A stretch of DNA of 64,000 nucleotides, from the NCBI RefSeq assembly GCF_000875975.1, contig NZ_BAWW01000039.1, positions 1 through 64,000 on the forward strand. Reading direction: 5' to 3'. Shown piece after piece: positions 25,932 through 34,922 of the stretch. Origin of the DNA: Parachlamydia acanthamoebae. Its GTDB lineage: Bacteria; Chlamydiota; Chlamydiia; Chlamydiales; Parachlamydiaceae. A program made the position numbers and the translations under genes. A model generated the notes under the pieces. It had not been told where the DNA came from and made no database searches. It worked only from the letters and a program-made list of their open reading frames with translations. Positions within the stretch are counted from its first letter, which is position 1. Each line of letters begins with the position of its first letter.

Positions 25932-28297
25932 GAAGGTAAGGGCCACCATAAAATGGCCACCGTTTCAACTACCAAATCTGTTTTACGCGGCCTAATTGAC
26001 ACTTTATCTAATGGAATTTCATCGACGTTTTTACTTTGGATCAGCAAAATTTCTTTTTGCAAAGAACTTTCAAGCTCATCCAACTGTTGCTGATAATCCT
26101 TCACACTTTCCTCTGCACTTGCCACATCTTGAGATTCTTTTCCTATCTTGCCAGCCTTTTTTAGGGTCGATCCCGCTTCAGAAATTCTTGTGCTAGAAAA
26201 TATTTTTTTCCCCAAAAAAGCACCTAAGAGCGTCCTGCCTAGAGAAATCAATGTATCAAACTTTTGCTGACCTGCTTGCTGCTGCTGTTTGGTTAATTTT
26301 TCTTGAGCTCGCCGCATTCTATCTTGCAGAGTTTGAATCTTATCCGCATAAGCCTTGCGCAATTTTTCGACATCGGCATCACGTTTCTCACGCAATAATT
26401 GTGCAAGGCGAGCCCGGAAATCACCTTCACTCTCCCCGATTTTTGAAATCGATTTTAAATCTGAGGATTTGAATAAATCCAATGTTTGGCTTTGGTATAA
26501 AAAATTTAAGAATGATTTTTGATAACCCGGATAGTTTTTAGCCTGCATGAAGTCCGCCGGAAGCTCTTCAAACATCCCCTTTTTAGGTAAATCTTGCGTT
26601 AAACTTTCTTTTCCACCTGGAAGATTAGAGCCTTCACTCCACTGGACTTCATTGCCTGTATCGGCCATCCCTGCGACATAGACATAGTCTTGCCAAGTGT
26701 CTACGTCATTTTTTGAATCGATAAAATGGGCCTTCCCAATTGCTAAGACTAAAGGACGATAAGTTTGTTCAGGAGAATCTGTCGCTTTTTTAGAGGTATA
26801 TTCCTGAACACCAGGAGGAACTAAAGGCTTTTGTGAGCGCGAAACACCTGCAAAAGGTTGTTGAGCTGTAACTGCAAGTTCCTCTTGTTTTCGCTCTACC
26901 TGTGTGGTTAGAGATTGAATTTGAGGTAATGTCAAAGGTCCTCTTAAATACGAGAGAGTCCACCGAGTCTGAAACAAGACAGAAGCTTTTAGATGGACAT
27001 CCTTCATCACAAACGTGCGTTTTCCACACATGGACAATAGTTTATGCATTTCATTCGGATCGCTATCTTCAAGCGAAGCCATTTTTAACCCTTCCTCAAT
27101 GCGGGAGCGATCACGATCTGTTTGCAATTTTCCTATAAACCATGTTCCACAGTTGGATAACCCTTTATAATCTAAGTCAACAGGGTTTTGAGTAGTCAGA
27201 ACAACCCCCAATCCAAAAGCTCTAGCTTGCTTAAGTAGGGTCAACATGGGTGTTTTGGAAGGAGGATTCGCAGTGGGAGGAAAATATCCATAAATTTCAT
27301 CCATGCAAAGAATCGCTCTTAAACTCGATGTCCCCGATTGTCTACGTATCCAAGCCAATGTTTCGTTCAAAAGAAGGGTCACAAAAAACATCCGTTCAGA
27401 TTCTGATAGATGTCCAATGGATAAAATAGAATGTCGAGGTTTTCCGTCTTTCGTATACAAAAGACGTTGAATATCCAGTGGTTCCCCTTCCATCCAAGCT
27501 TGAAAGCCAGGAGAGGCCAACAAGTTGTTTAAGGAGATCGAAAGATTCAAGCGCTCTTTAGCAGGGTAAAAGGTCTCAAGATCAAATACACCAACTTTAT
27601 CAAAGGGGGGTTTTTGAATTTCCTGAATCAGCGTAGCTAAATCGAGATCACGATTCTCTTTCCATGCTTTTTCAAAGATGGTTGAAATTAGAATATGCTC
27701 TTTACTTTTGATTGGATCTGCATCGATGCCCAATAATCCGAGCAAGCTTGAGGTAGTGGATAGGATACGATCACGAAAAGCAGAAGTATCTAAAACAAGC
27801 TCTGGAGGAGGTGCTCCAAAGGAATTTAGAAGAGAAATGGGTAAGCCTGCTTGACTCGCAGGGGTATAAATGGTGGTTTCCACACTATTTTTATATCTGG
27901 CAATTCTCTTAGCATCTTCTCCCCATTCAGCCAGTCCTTCTTTCCAGTCCTTTGCCACTTTCGCCGCATAGGCCTCTTTTGTTTCGCCATTTCGAGAGGC
28001 TTCATCCGCATCAATCCAAGGTAAAAAATCTTCCGGTTTCAAATCTGGAAACGCTAAAAGCAAATTACCCAGATCGCCTTTCGGATCGATGATAATGGCC
28101 GGAATTCCATCTAAAGCAGCCTCTTCTAATAAGACAATCCCAAGACCCGTTTTCCCGCTGCCAGTCATCCCCACACATACAGCATGTGTCGTCAAGTCTT
28201 TAGAATCGTAAAGCAAAGGATGGTCTGTTTCCTTGCCATTGGATGGATTGATTAGCTTTCCTAGATAAAAAACGCCGAGCTTGTCTATTTCTTGCAT
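25928..28297 (-). CDS. HerA/DUF853-like P-loop ATPase
   Basis: 789 residues. Walker A GMTGSGKTGL is at residues ~43-52, followed by IIIDPKGDLGNLL. Walker B is ILCMDEIYGYFPP, and a sensor-like VVLTTQNPVDLDYKGLSN follows. This order is typical of HerA-like and conjugation-type (FtsK/HerA superfamily) ATPases carrying DUF853-like parts. The last ~170 residues include a coiled coil rich in Lys/Gln/Glu (around 630-690 and 740-770). Family members act as DNA translocases or as energisers of secretion; no NurA nuclease or secretion genes lie next to it. A terminator from the symporter gene lies 55 bases upstream. Confidence 0.8.
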   Translation of the reverse strand: MQEIDKLGVFYLGKLINPSNGKETDHPLLYDSKDLTTHAVCVGMTGSGKTGLGIVLLEEAALDGIPAIIIDPKGDLGNLLLAFPDLKPEDFLPWIDADEASRNGETKEAYAAKVAKDWKEGLAEWGEDAKRIARYKNSVETTIYTPASQAGLPISLLNSFGAPPPELVLDTSAFRDRILSTTSSLLGLLGIDADPIKSKEHILISTIFEKAWKENRDLDLATLIQEIQKPPFDKVGVFDLETFYPAKERLNLSISLNNLLASPGFQAWMEGEPLDIQRLLYTKDGKPRHSILSIGHLSESERMFFVTLLLNETLAWIRRQSGTSSLRAILCMDEIYGYFPPTANPPSKTPMLTLLKQARAFGLGVVLTTQNPVDLDYKGLSNCGTWFIGKLQTDRDRSRIEEGLKMASLEDSDPNEMHKLLSMCGKRTFVMKDVHLKASVLFQTRWTLSYLRGPLTLPQIQSLTTQVERKQEELAVTAQQPFAGVSRSQKPLVPPGVQEYTSKKATDSPEQTYRPLVLAIGKAHFIDSKNDVDTWQDYVYVAGMADTGNEVQWSEGSNLPGGKESLTQDLPKKGMFEELPADFMQAKNYPGYQKSFLNFLYQSQTLDLFKSSDLKSISKIGESEGDFRARLAQLLREKRDADVEKLRKAYADKIQTLQDRMRRAQEKLTKQQQQAGQQKFDTLISLGRTLLGAFLGKKIFSSTRISEAGSTLKKAGKIGKESQDVASAEESVKDYQQQLDELESSLQKEILLIQSKNVDEIPLDKVSIRPRKTDLVVETVAILWWPLPS

Positions 28298-28351
28298 GGG
28301 AAACCTCTATCTGTTTTTTTTACCTTAAACAAAAAGAGTTTTTTTAAAATC

Positions 28352-28395
28352 AAAAAAAATGGGAGAACCTTTTATTTTGAATAAGAGATTCTCCC
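28352..28395 (-). terminator. Rho-independent terminator of the symporter gene
   Basis: On the minus strand GGGAGAA (28389-28395) pairs with TTCTCCC (28361-28367) around an AT-rich inner stem, followed by ATTTTTTTT. It lies directly after the symporter stop. Confidence 0.8.
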
Positions 28396-28403
28396 CGCAA
28401 AGG

Positions 28404-29771
28404 CTATGACTGTGCATATTCTTGAGAATTGGTTCTAAATAGCCAGGCACCAAAAAAATAACCTGAAAGGGAAAAAGCCAGGCTGCAAACTTCTCGCCCA
28501 ATTTCTAAAGATGTCCATCTAAAGAGAATAAAGCCTAAAGCTCCACACAGCATCGCAGATCCGGCGGCATATTTATTCCCCTGTTTTTTATAGAGAGCAA
28601 AACACAAAGGAATGAATAAACAGCTAACAGAAAGTTCATAACTTAAAATCAAAAGATCTACAATATTGTTAAAGTAGAATGAAAAGAATATACCCGATAT
28701 GGCAATCAGTGCGGAAATAATCTGAGAAAACCGCACACTATTCATGCTAAAGCCTGTAAATCTGAAATCTTGAGACAAATTAGAACTGACCGCGTTAATT
28801 AAGGAATCTGCAGTCGAAATGATAGCAACCAAAATGGCGCAGCAAACCAATGAAGTCACAAATGGATTTGTCATTTGTTGGATAACACCCATTAACACAC
28901 TACTTCCTACAGGGATCTGAATTTCGCTATTTCTAGCCATGATTCCAAAAAAGATCGGGATCATACTAACAAAAAATGTGCATGCCGCCGCACAAAGGGT
29001 CGCCAAGGAGACAATCCTTGGAGATTCCGCTGCGAAGCAACGTTGGCCCATGTCTTGCTCAATGACCATAAAGAGTAAAGGCATGAGAAGCCATCCCGAA
29101 AATTTCGACATGTCAAATGTAAAATTTTCACCGACAAATCCTTCCGATAATGCCACACTGAGAGGATATTCAAGATTGAAAACGGCGTAGCCAAAGCAAA
29201 GAAAAAAGACGATGACAAAAAAACCTGCTTGAACTGCATCTGTTGAAATCACAGCTTTTAGGCCGCCTACGCAAGTATAAATAATCACAATGCCCCAAAA
29301 GATAAAAAACCAGATTGGGTTATCAACACCTACACTCAACATAAACTTTTTTGAAGCTATAATTTGAGCAATAAAGATGGCAAAAAGGGAAAGTATCGAA
29401 AGAATGGAGGCAATTTTTTTTAGGGTGGAAGATTTATAAACCACCTCAAAAATTTGAGCAACTGTGGAAACTTTAAATTGAGAAAGCTTTCGTCCGACCC
29501 CAACTCCAAGCAAAACTAGACCCAAACAAGCTCCTAAAGGATAGAGAAAAACACTCCACCCAAACTTATAAGCTTCTTCGGCCGCTCCCAAAATAAGTCC
29601 ACCCCCTACTTGAGTCGCTAAAAAGGTCATCATTAACGGAAAAAAACGAATTTGCTTTCCTGCTAAAAAGTAATCTTCTTGTGTTTTCGTCTCTTTAGCT
29701 GATTTACTTCCTACAAATAAGCAAATCAATTGGAGACCTAATAAAGTCATAATAAAAGTCGTCAAATCCAT
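28404..29771 (-). CDS. Sodium:solute symporter family (SSS) transporter, possibly for histidine
   Basis: 455 residues, ~13 transmembrane segments. The start (TFIMTLLGLQLICLFVGSKS, then EDYFLAGKQIRFFPLMMTFL and ATQVGGGLILGAAEEAY) is characteristic of SSS permeases, with the Gly-rich loop of helix 1. ISTDAVQAGFFVIVFF and CCAILVAIISTADSLINAVS carry the usual family elements. The substrate cannot be read from the protein. The upstream leader peptide with six histidine codons suggests control by histidine supply and therefore histidine (or a related amino acid) as cargo; that is inference. The single-gene unit ends at a strong terminator. Confidence 0.85.
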   Translation of the reverse strand: MDLTTFIMTLLGLQLICLFVGSKSAKETKTQEDYFLAGKQIRFFPLMMTFLATQVGGGLILGAAEEAYKFGWSVFLYPLGACLGLVLLGVGVGRKLSQFKVSTVAQIFEVVYKSSTLKKIASILSILSLFAIFIAQIIASKKFMLSVGVDNPIWFFIFWGIVIIYTCVGGLKAVISTDAVQAGFFVIVFFLCFGYAVFNLEYPLSVALSEGFVGENFTFDMSKFSGWLLMPLLFMVIEQDMGQRCFAAESPRIVSLATLCAAACTFFVSMIPIFFGIMARNSEIQIPVGSSVLMGVIQQMTNPFVTSLVCCAILVAIISTADSLINAVSSNLSQDFRFTGFSMNSVRFSQIISALIAISGIFFSFYFNNIVDLLILSYELSVSCLFIPLCFALYKKQGNKYAAGSAMLCGALGFILFRWTSLEIGREVCSLAFSLSGYFFGAWLFRTNSQEYAQS

Positions 29772-29889
29772 AACATCTCACTGAAATAAAATAATTAAAT
29801 TATTCAGACAAAAAATATCGATTTAGATTGTCTGTTTGTAAATTCTTAAAATGTAAAACGAAAAATGTAAACTTATTTTAAAAATAAGC
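29772..29889 (-). promoter_or_regulatory. Leader region with candidate attenuator hairpins
   Basis: Between the leader peptide stop and the symporter start, two hairpins can form on the minus strand. One is an AT-only stem right at the peptide stop (CTTATTT/AAATAAG). The other is CAGACAA/TTGTCTG with a ~16-base loop, followed by AT-rich sequence ending in TTTTATTT. They could serve as anti-terminator and terminator, but neither is GC-rich, so the mechanism is unproven. Confidence 0.4.
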
Positions 29890-30018
29890 TTAGCAAGAAT
29901 GGATATGACGATGGTGATGATGAACAAGAACAGATGCGAAGAAAAGTAGATTTGAAGCGTTTAATGAATAAAACTGACCCGGCAAAAACCTGTCAAATCT
30001 CTGTAGGCTCTTTTGCAT
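29890..30018 (-). CDS. Histidine-rich leader peptide (putative attenuator)
   Basis: A 42-codon ORF starts at ATG 30018, with AAGGA seven bases upstream, and ends at TAA. Its C-terminus reads VLVHHHHRHIHSC: six His codons within eight, directly before the stop. This is the layout of his-operon leader peptides, where ribosome stalling at His codons controls a downstream gene. The gene downstream on the same strand, 118 bases on, is an SSS transporter. An extended -10-like element TGCTATATT lies just upstream. Alternative: a small membrane or metal-binding peptide, or chance. Confidence 0.55.
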   Translation of the reverse strand: MQKSLQRFDRFLPGQFYSLNASNLLFFASVLVHHHHRHIHSC

Positions 30019-30157
30019 ATCAAAATTCCTTGTTGAATCATTTCCAATATAGCAGCTTAAAAAACACACTTTTTTGTTCAAGCTTATTGGGAGAATAACA
30101 TAGATCAGAAAAAAAATCTATAATATATTTTATTTCACCCTTTTTTCTACAAAAGGA

Positions 30158-30186
30158 TTGACATTTTTTTATCGCTCCCTTATCAA
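30158..30186 (+). promoter_or_regulatory. Promoter of the beta-barrel/collagen-like cluster
   Basis: -35 TTGACA at 30158-30163, a 17-base spacer, -10 TATCAA at 30181-30186. An AGAAGGA ribosome binding site and ATG 30226 follow. Confidence 0.65.
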
Positions 30187-30225
30187 ATTAAAAATCGCAT
30201 AAACATCAAGAAGGATTTTTTAAAA

Positions 30226-31854
30226 ATGCTATCCCGAATTTTCTCCTGCAAAATTGCAATGCCTTTTGTCTGTCTAGCGACTTTCAACGTTGGGATTGCT
30301 CAAGAAGCTTACCCTAATAATAACATCCCCCAATATGAAAGTGCTTATTCACAAGAAAGCTATTATCCTTCTCATCATTCATACCATCCTCAAGATCAGA
30401 GAGGTGAATACGCCCCTTATCCAGATCAACAGCAAAGCTTTTATCGCCAAGATGAGCAAATGATTCCTCATCAAGGGTATTACCCAACAAGACATCATAA
30501 CCAGCCAGCGAATCCCGACCTGTACGATCAGCAAGAATACGATCCTCGCCAAGCAGCACCTCATGAAGGACCCCTCTATCCTCGACAAGGAATGACACAG
30601 CAAACTTACCCAAATCCTCAAGCACATTCTTTTATTCACGGTGGACCTCAATACGAACCACAGTATGAAGAGCAACCATCTGATTATTATCCTAATCAAC
30701 AACAAGGTGAACCTTATCACCACGCACCCGGACATCAACCACGTCGAAATATTCCTAACCGACAATATCCCAATGAGCCATACCATAATGGCCCTCCCTA
30801 TCAATCTCATGGAAGTTATCCTGAGCAACCTTACTCGCGTTACCCCCAACACGACGGGCCCTATCACGAAGCTCCCATGTATCATTCTCCAGGCTATTCT
30901 CCTAATCAAGCCCCTTATCATGACGAAGAGCCTGTCTATGGAAGTGAGGGCAATTTACACATATTGCAAGCTCCAAATGAGGAACAAACTCCCCCGCCTC
31001 CTTATGATGGGTACCAAATCGATGATTCTCTTAACACACCAAGATGGTGTCAATTTTCTGAGTTTGGATATGTGCGTGGAGCTTATACCTTTGGTGAGGG
31101 AATCGGTATTCGACATAATTATTCAACATTAACAGCCCTTTTTGCCCCTCTCGTCCCCTACGATGATTATTATCCCTTTTTAGATCTACGAGCCCACTAC
31201 ATCAAAAATAAACGTTGGGCAGCCAATGTAGGCGGAGGTCTTCGATGGAGAGATTGCATGACAGGCTTCATCTTTGGAGCAAATCTGTATTATGATTATC
31301 GCAATACAACTCAGACGGATTTTAATCAGTTTGGATTTGGACTTGAATTCTTTACGAACTGTTTTGAAATGCGCTTGAATGCTTATTTCCCTGTGGGAGA
31401 TGTTACTCATTGTGAAGACCATGTCTTCAGCGATTATATAGGCCCTTACTATGCTGTATGCGGCTTAACTGAAATTGCTCAAAAAGGTGTCGATCTCGAA
31501 GTCGGACACACCTTCTGGAAATGTCCTTACTTTTCTGTTTTTGGAGCCATCGGTGGCTATTATTACACAGATGTTTGCGGACATCGCCACCATAACCATA
31601 ACAATGAAAAGCGGTGGGGAGAAAAAGCTCGTGCATGCATTAACGTAGGCTCTCTTTTAAGTCTTCAAGCCCGATTTTTTCATGACAATCACCAAAATAG
31701 TTTTTGGCAAGGAATGGCCATGTTGTCAATTCCACTTGATTTCTGTTTTGGGATAGCCTTGAGAGAAAATTATAATCGCGTATTCACACAACCAGTTGAA
31801 CGAAATGAAATGATTGTTAAAAGGAGATATTGCAATTGGTCAAGTAACTGGTAA
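30226..31854 (+). CDS. Outer membrane beta-barrel (inverse-autotransporter-like) with Pro/Tyr/Gln-rich exposed region
   Basis: 542 residues. The signal peptide ends near ATFNVGIAQ. Residues ~27-270 are a low-complexity Pro/Tyr/Gln/His/Asn stretch, probably unfolded. Residues ~275-542 form a barrel: YVRGAYTFGEGIGIRHNYST, FLDLRAHYIKNKRWAANVGG, FIFGANLYYDYRNT and EFFTNCFEMRLNAYFPVGD. These resemble inverse autotransporter (intimin/invasin) beta-domains, in which the barrel precedes the passenger; here the extra region lies N-terminal instead. A cysteine-rich loop may allow disulphide cross-links, as in chlamydial envelopes. Two collagen-like genes follow closely and may encode partner surface proteins. 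A shorter, broken homolog lies at 41685. Confidence 0.7.
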   Translation: MLSRIFSCKIAMPFVCLATFNVGIAQEAYPNNNIPQYESAYSQESYYPSHHSYHPQDQRGEYAPYPDQQQSFYRQDEQMIPHQGYYPTRHHNQPANPDLYDQQEYDPRQAAPHEGPLYPRQGMTQQTYPNPQAHSFIHGGPQYEPQYEEQPSDYYPNQQQGEPYHHAPGHQPRRNIPNRQYPNEPYHNGPPYQSHGSYPEQPYSRYPQHDGPYHEAPMYHSPGYSPNQAPYHDEEPVYGSEGNLHILQAPNEEQTPPPPYDGYQIDDSLNTPRWCQFSEFGYVRGAYTFGEGIGIRHNYSTLTALFAPLVPYDDYYPFLDLRAHYIKNKRWAANVGGGLRWRDCMTGFIFGANLYYDYRNTTQTDFNQFGFGLEFFTNCFEMRLNAYFPVGDVTHCEDHVFSDYIGPYYAVCGLTEIAQKGVDLEVGHTFWKCPYFSVFGAIGGYYYTDVCGHRHHNHNNEKRWGEKARACINVGSLLSLQARFFHDNHQNSFWQGMAMLSIPLDFCFGIALRENYNRVFTQPVERNEMIVKRRYCNWSSNW

Positions 31855-31901
31855 AAATATTTAAACTATTAATCCTAATTTTTGATTAGAGAAGGAAATT
31901 T

Positions 31902-32492
31902 ATGCTAAAAAAATGCACAACATCACTGCTTGTTGCCCTGACAGTGTTTTCGAGTAGCTATGCATGGGAAGAGCATCAAGGAATAGAGGCTAAAAAAAAG
32001 CCTCCCGCAACTAAGCCGGGGCCTCCGGGGCCTCCAGGGCCACAAGGCCCTCCAGGACCTCCGGGAGTTTTTCATGTAAGCTATGCCTCTGCTTATGGCG
32101 AAAGGCAAACGATTGATTCAAACCATGTATTTATACCCATCACATTTGAGCATCAACGAACAACCTCTATTGGAATGGAACATCCTGTTTCGAACCAATA
32201 CGAACGGTTTAAAATTCAAAACAGTGGTGTCTACCATATTGGTTGGGCCATAACAGCAACAAGTGAAAGTGACGATGAGATCGAGATCTCTCTTTTCAAT
32301 GTGACTCAGGGAGCTCCTTTTCAGTCTGATACATTGGGAAAAGCTAGTTTGGTGGCAAACCAAGCTCAAGTCATCTCTGGACAGACCATTGTCCCTTTGA
32401 CGGCTGGTACTCTTTTTGAATTGCAAGTAGCGAGTTATTTTGGAAATGCCCTTATACAACCTTCTATTACAGTCATGCAAATTGCTCCGTAA
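31902..32492 (+). CDS. Secreted collagen-like protein with C1q/BclA-type head
   Basis: 196 residues with a signal peptide ending at SYA. The collagen segment is residues 40-55 (GPPGPPGPQGPPGPPG), only five Gly-X-Y triplets but with the Pro-Pro content of true triple helices. Residues ~56-196 (GVYHIGWAITATSESDDEIE, then FELQVASYFG) resemble trimeric C1q/TNF-like heads such as that of Bacillus BclA. It is expected to form surface trimers. AAGGA ribosome binding site. The head is homologous to that of the next gene. No prolyl hydroxylase is visible in the window. Confidence 0.8.
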   Translation: MLKKCTTSLLVALTVFSSSYAWEEHQGIEAKKKPPATKPGPPGPPGPQGPPGPPGVFHVSYASAYGERQTIDSNHVFIPITFEHQRTTSIGMEHPVSNQYERFKIQNSGVYHIGWAITATSESDDEIEISLFNVTQGAPFQSDTLGKASLVANQAQVISGQTIVPLTAGTLFELQVASYFGNALIQPSITVMQIAP

Positions 32493-32498
32493 GTGTGT

Positions 32499-32532
32499 TT
32501 TTCACTGAACAACCTGAGTTGTTCAGTGAAAA
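32499..32532. terminator. Long perfect hairpin between two collagen-like genes
   Basis: TTTTCACTGAACAAC (32499-32513) and its exact complement (32518-32532) are separated by CTGA. A 15-bp stem with A/T ends can act in both directions. No separate T-run follows, so it may be a terminator or an mRNA-stabilising hairpin. Confidence 0.6.
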
Positions 32533-32569
32533 TAAAAATAATTTCAAACAAGACTGATCAAGGAAAGCA

Positions 32570-33130
32570 ATGTTAAAAAAATCTGTTTTACCTTTTATTT
32601 GGACTCTAATGCTTTTCACTTCTGAGATGCATGCTAAATGCGAAAAGCCCGCACAAGGCCCTAGAGGGCCAACTGGAGAGCCAGGCGCTCAAGGCCAATC
32701 TTTAAGCTTAAGCTCAGGATATGCTTCTAGCTATGGAGATTTGCAAGTATTAAATTCGGGAAATTATTTTCCTCTTCATTTTAATCATGCACGTGTAACG
32801 CCTGCCCATATTGCGCATCCGTTTAACCATAACGACACCTTATTTCAAGTGCAAAAAGATGGAATTTATCTTATTGGGTGGACGTTTATTCTTTCTAATG
32901 ATGTGGACGATATCGTTTCATTAGGTCTTCAAAATGTCACACATATGATTAATATTCATCCTTTTCCACAAATGGAAACACATTTAGCAGCTAATCAAAC
33001 CAAGGTTTTGTCAGGCCAAACGATCGCTCTATTACAAGCAAAAACAGTTGTTCAATTTGAAATTTTGAGTCAAGAGGGAAACTTAAAAGTCTCCCCCTCA
33101 TTGATTGTGATGCAAATCGACGCAGATTAA
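32570..33130 (+). CDS. Secreted collagen-like protein with C1q/BclA-type head
   Basis: 186 residues with a signal peptide ending near EMHA. The short triplet region is residues 30-44 (GPRGPTGEPGAQGQS). The head (GIYLIGWTFILSNDVDDIVS, then LAANQTKVLSGQTIALL) aligns well with the preceding collagen-like protein (VANQAQVISGQTIVPL), so the pair is a tandem duplication with heads better conserved than stalks. The 3' end overlaps the convergent NTT gene by four bases. AAGGA ribosome binding site. Confidence 0.78.
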   Translation: MLKKSVLPFIWTLMLFTSEMHAKCEKPAQGPRGPTGEPGAQGQSLSLSSGYASSYGDLQVLNSGNYFPLHFNHARVTPAHIAHPFNHNDTLFQVQKDGIYLIGWTFILSNDVDDIVSLGLQNVTHMINIHPFPQMETHLAANQTKVLSGQTIALLQAKTVVQFEILSQEGNLKVSPSLIVMQIDAD

Positions 33131-34659
33131 GCCGCCGGTTGCAATTGTTTTTGAACGGGGCTTGGCCCCATTTTAATTTGCACTCGATTCTTTAAAAAAT
33201 ACACGGCAGTAAGCCATCCAAGAACAGAAATAATAATGATTGGAGTGAGGAAATGTGCGATACTTAAAACAGAACTCACACTCATGCATTCCATAAGCCC
33301 TACTTGAATCCAAGAAGAACCAGATTTTCCAAAACGTGAAGCCACAACATCCACTGCGGCCTTCCCTTTTGTTTTCGTTTCTTCATCCAATGAAATGTAA
33401 GCCATCTCCTTGGTCGGATCAAACAAACAGTATTTCATCGATTTGCATGCCACATTATGTAAAGCACCACAAATCACAATAAGAGTCAAAGCGCTTGTTC
33501 CTATCGCCATAGGTGATTCCGCATAGTAGGCTTGAGAAAGATAGGTACCTAAAAAAATCGCGGAAACAACTCCAAGTACAATTGGAGTTAATTTGGCACC
33601 ACCGCCCCACCCAAAAGTTCGAATAATATTTCCCCCAGCAAACAATGAGAGGAAAAGAGATAGCCACCCTGTAATAGAAGAAATAAGGCCCATAAAAGCT
33701 TGATAATCATTCGAATCGGGGTACTTCAATTTTAGCGTCGCTTTCCAAAGGACTTCAACCATATTCACAGAAAGACTATAGCCGATCACCATCAAAGCAA
33801 TGCATCCTAAATTGGGAGAAAATAGAATGTGGACTAAACTTTCTTTCAAAGACAAAGCTGTATCCTTCTTTTCACGCGCTACAAATTGCTCACCATTTTT
33901 GGCAATGTTCCGATCCATTAACCAATATACACCAATAATCACCAAATTCACCAAAGTCACAAAACCCATGAGATACTGAATTGTCAATAAATACTGGCTA
34001 TTCACAAAAGATTGCGTAAAATACCAAATCAGGTAGCCCGCAGCAATGATTCCGACATGCCCACCCGCCGATAAGATCGTGTAAAATCTAGAGGCTTCTT
34101 TGATCGTATTAATTTGATTTGCAAATCCCCAAAAAAGTAGGCCTATTACGACTCCACCCCAAAGTTCTGCCATGAGAAAGAATAAAGAATCCATCCAATT
34201 GCGATAGACAGCCACCCAATGCCCTCGTTCTTCTCCAAGTACAGAGAGCAGCCAATTGGCAGATTCTGTGGGAGAGAGTAAATCGCGATTGGGATAAAGG
34301 AAAAAGCCATATATAGCAAAAAAGGCAAGGAATGGAAATAAAGTGAAATAAAATAACCGGGAGGAGGAAAGATGATTGCTGAGCTTGGAATAAACAATCA
34401 TAAAGAGAAAAGCAAAGAACAAAACAAAAGAGCCTTTTAAGATCGGGATAGTTTCGGCTCCAAACCCTTTTGTCACAATTAAGGTATCTTTCGTCGCATG
34501 AAGAATTGCAAAGTTGAATGAAACACAAAATTTTAAGAGGATGAGAGAAAACACTTTTTTATTTTCGAAACAATGAACAGGCCATAATCTCCTGCGCCAT
34601 TTGCTTAATTCGTCGGAAGGCTCCGCACTGTGTTCGTCTATGTGAGAAATACAACTCAT
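33127..34659 (-). CDS. NTT-family ADP/ATP (nucleotide) translocase
   Basis: 510 residues, 11-12 transmembrane segments. NFAILHATKDTLIVTKGFGA, ETIPILKGSFV, the mid-protein AELWGGVVIGLLFWGFANQI, and FDPTKEMAYISLDEETKTKG with KAAVDVVASRFGKSG are diagnostic of the NTT/TLC carrier family of chlamydiae, rickettsiae and plastids. These carriers import host ATP in exchange for ADP, or other nucleotides. Paralogs differ in substrate (ATP/ADP, other NTPs, NAD), and I cannot tell which this one is. TAGGAG ribosome binding site upstream. It strongly supports an obligate intracellular host. Confidence 0.95.
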   Translation of the reverse strand: MSCISHIDEHSAEPSDELSKWRRRLWPVHCFENKKVFSLILLKFCVSFNFAILHATKDTLIVTKGFGAETIPILKGSFVLFFAFLFMIVYSKLSNHLSSSRLFYFTLFPFLAFFAIYGFFLYPNRDLLSPTESANWLLSVLGEERGHWVAVYRNWMDSLFFLMAELWGGVVIGLLFWGFANQINTIKEASRFYTILSAGGHVGIIAAGYLIWYFTQSFVNSQYLLTIQYLMGFVTLVNLVIIGVYWLMDRNIAKNGEQFVAREKKDTALSLKESLVHILFSPNLGCIALMVIGYSLSVNMVEVLWKATLKLKYPDSNDYQAFMGLISSITGWLSLFLSLFAGGNIIRTFGWGGGAKLTPIVLGVVSAIFLGTYLSQAYYAESPMAIGTSALTLIVICGALHNVACKSMKYCLFDPTKEMAYISLDEETKTKGKAAVDVVASRFGKSGSSWIQVGLMECMSVSSVLSIAHFLTPIIIISVLGWLTAVYFLKNRVQIKMGPSPVQKQLQPAA

Positions 34660-34922
34660 GTTAAAAAATCTCCTATAGAGAAACTTTCACTGTTATGTAT
34701 CATGATTAATGGGATATTTTTTTGCATCAAAGTCCAATAACTATTAGCAGTATATTTTTTTTTGCTTTCCAAAAAAGGCTATCAAACAAACAGTTTTTAT
34801 TCAAGAGGTTTAAAATAAACACATTCGCTCTTCTTCGGACCTCGTAATTTTGCTTATATGTTTTTTTTACAAACCATTTATCGAAATCTGAAGATAATCA
34901 TTTCCCCAAAAAAAATGATTTC

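Noticed and set aside
30314-31132. Long antisense and shifted frames inside the Pro/Tyr/Gln-rich part of the barrel gene
   Set aside because: They mirror the low-complexity codons of the real gene and have no ribosome binding site or family match.
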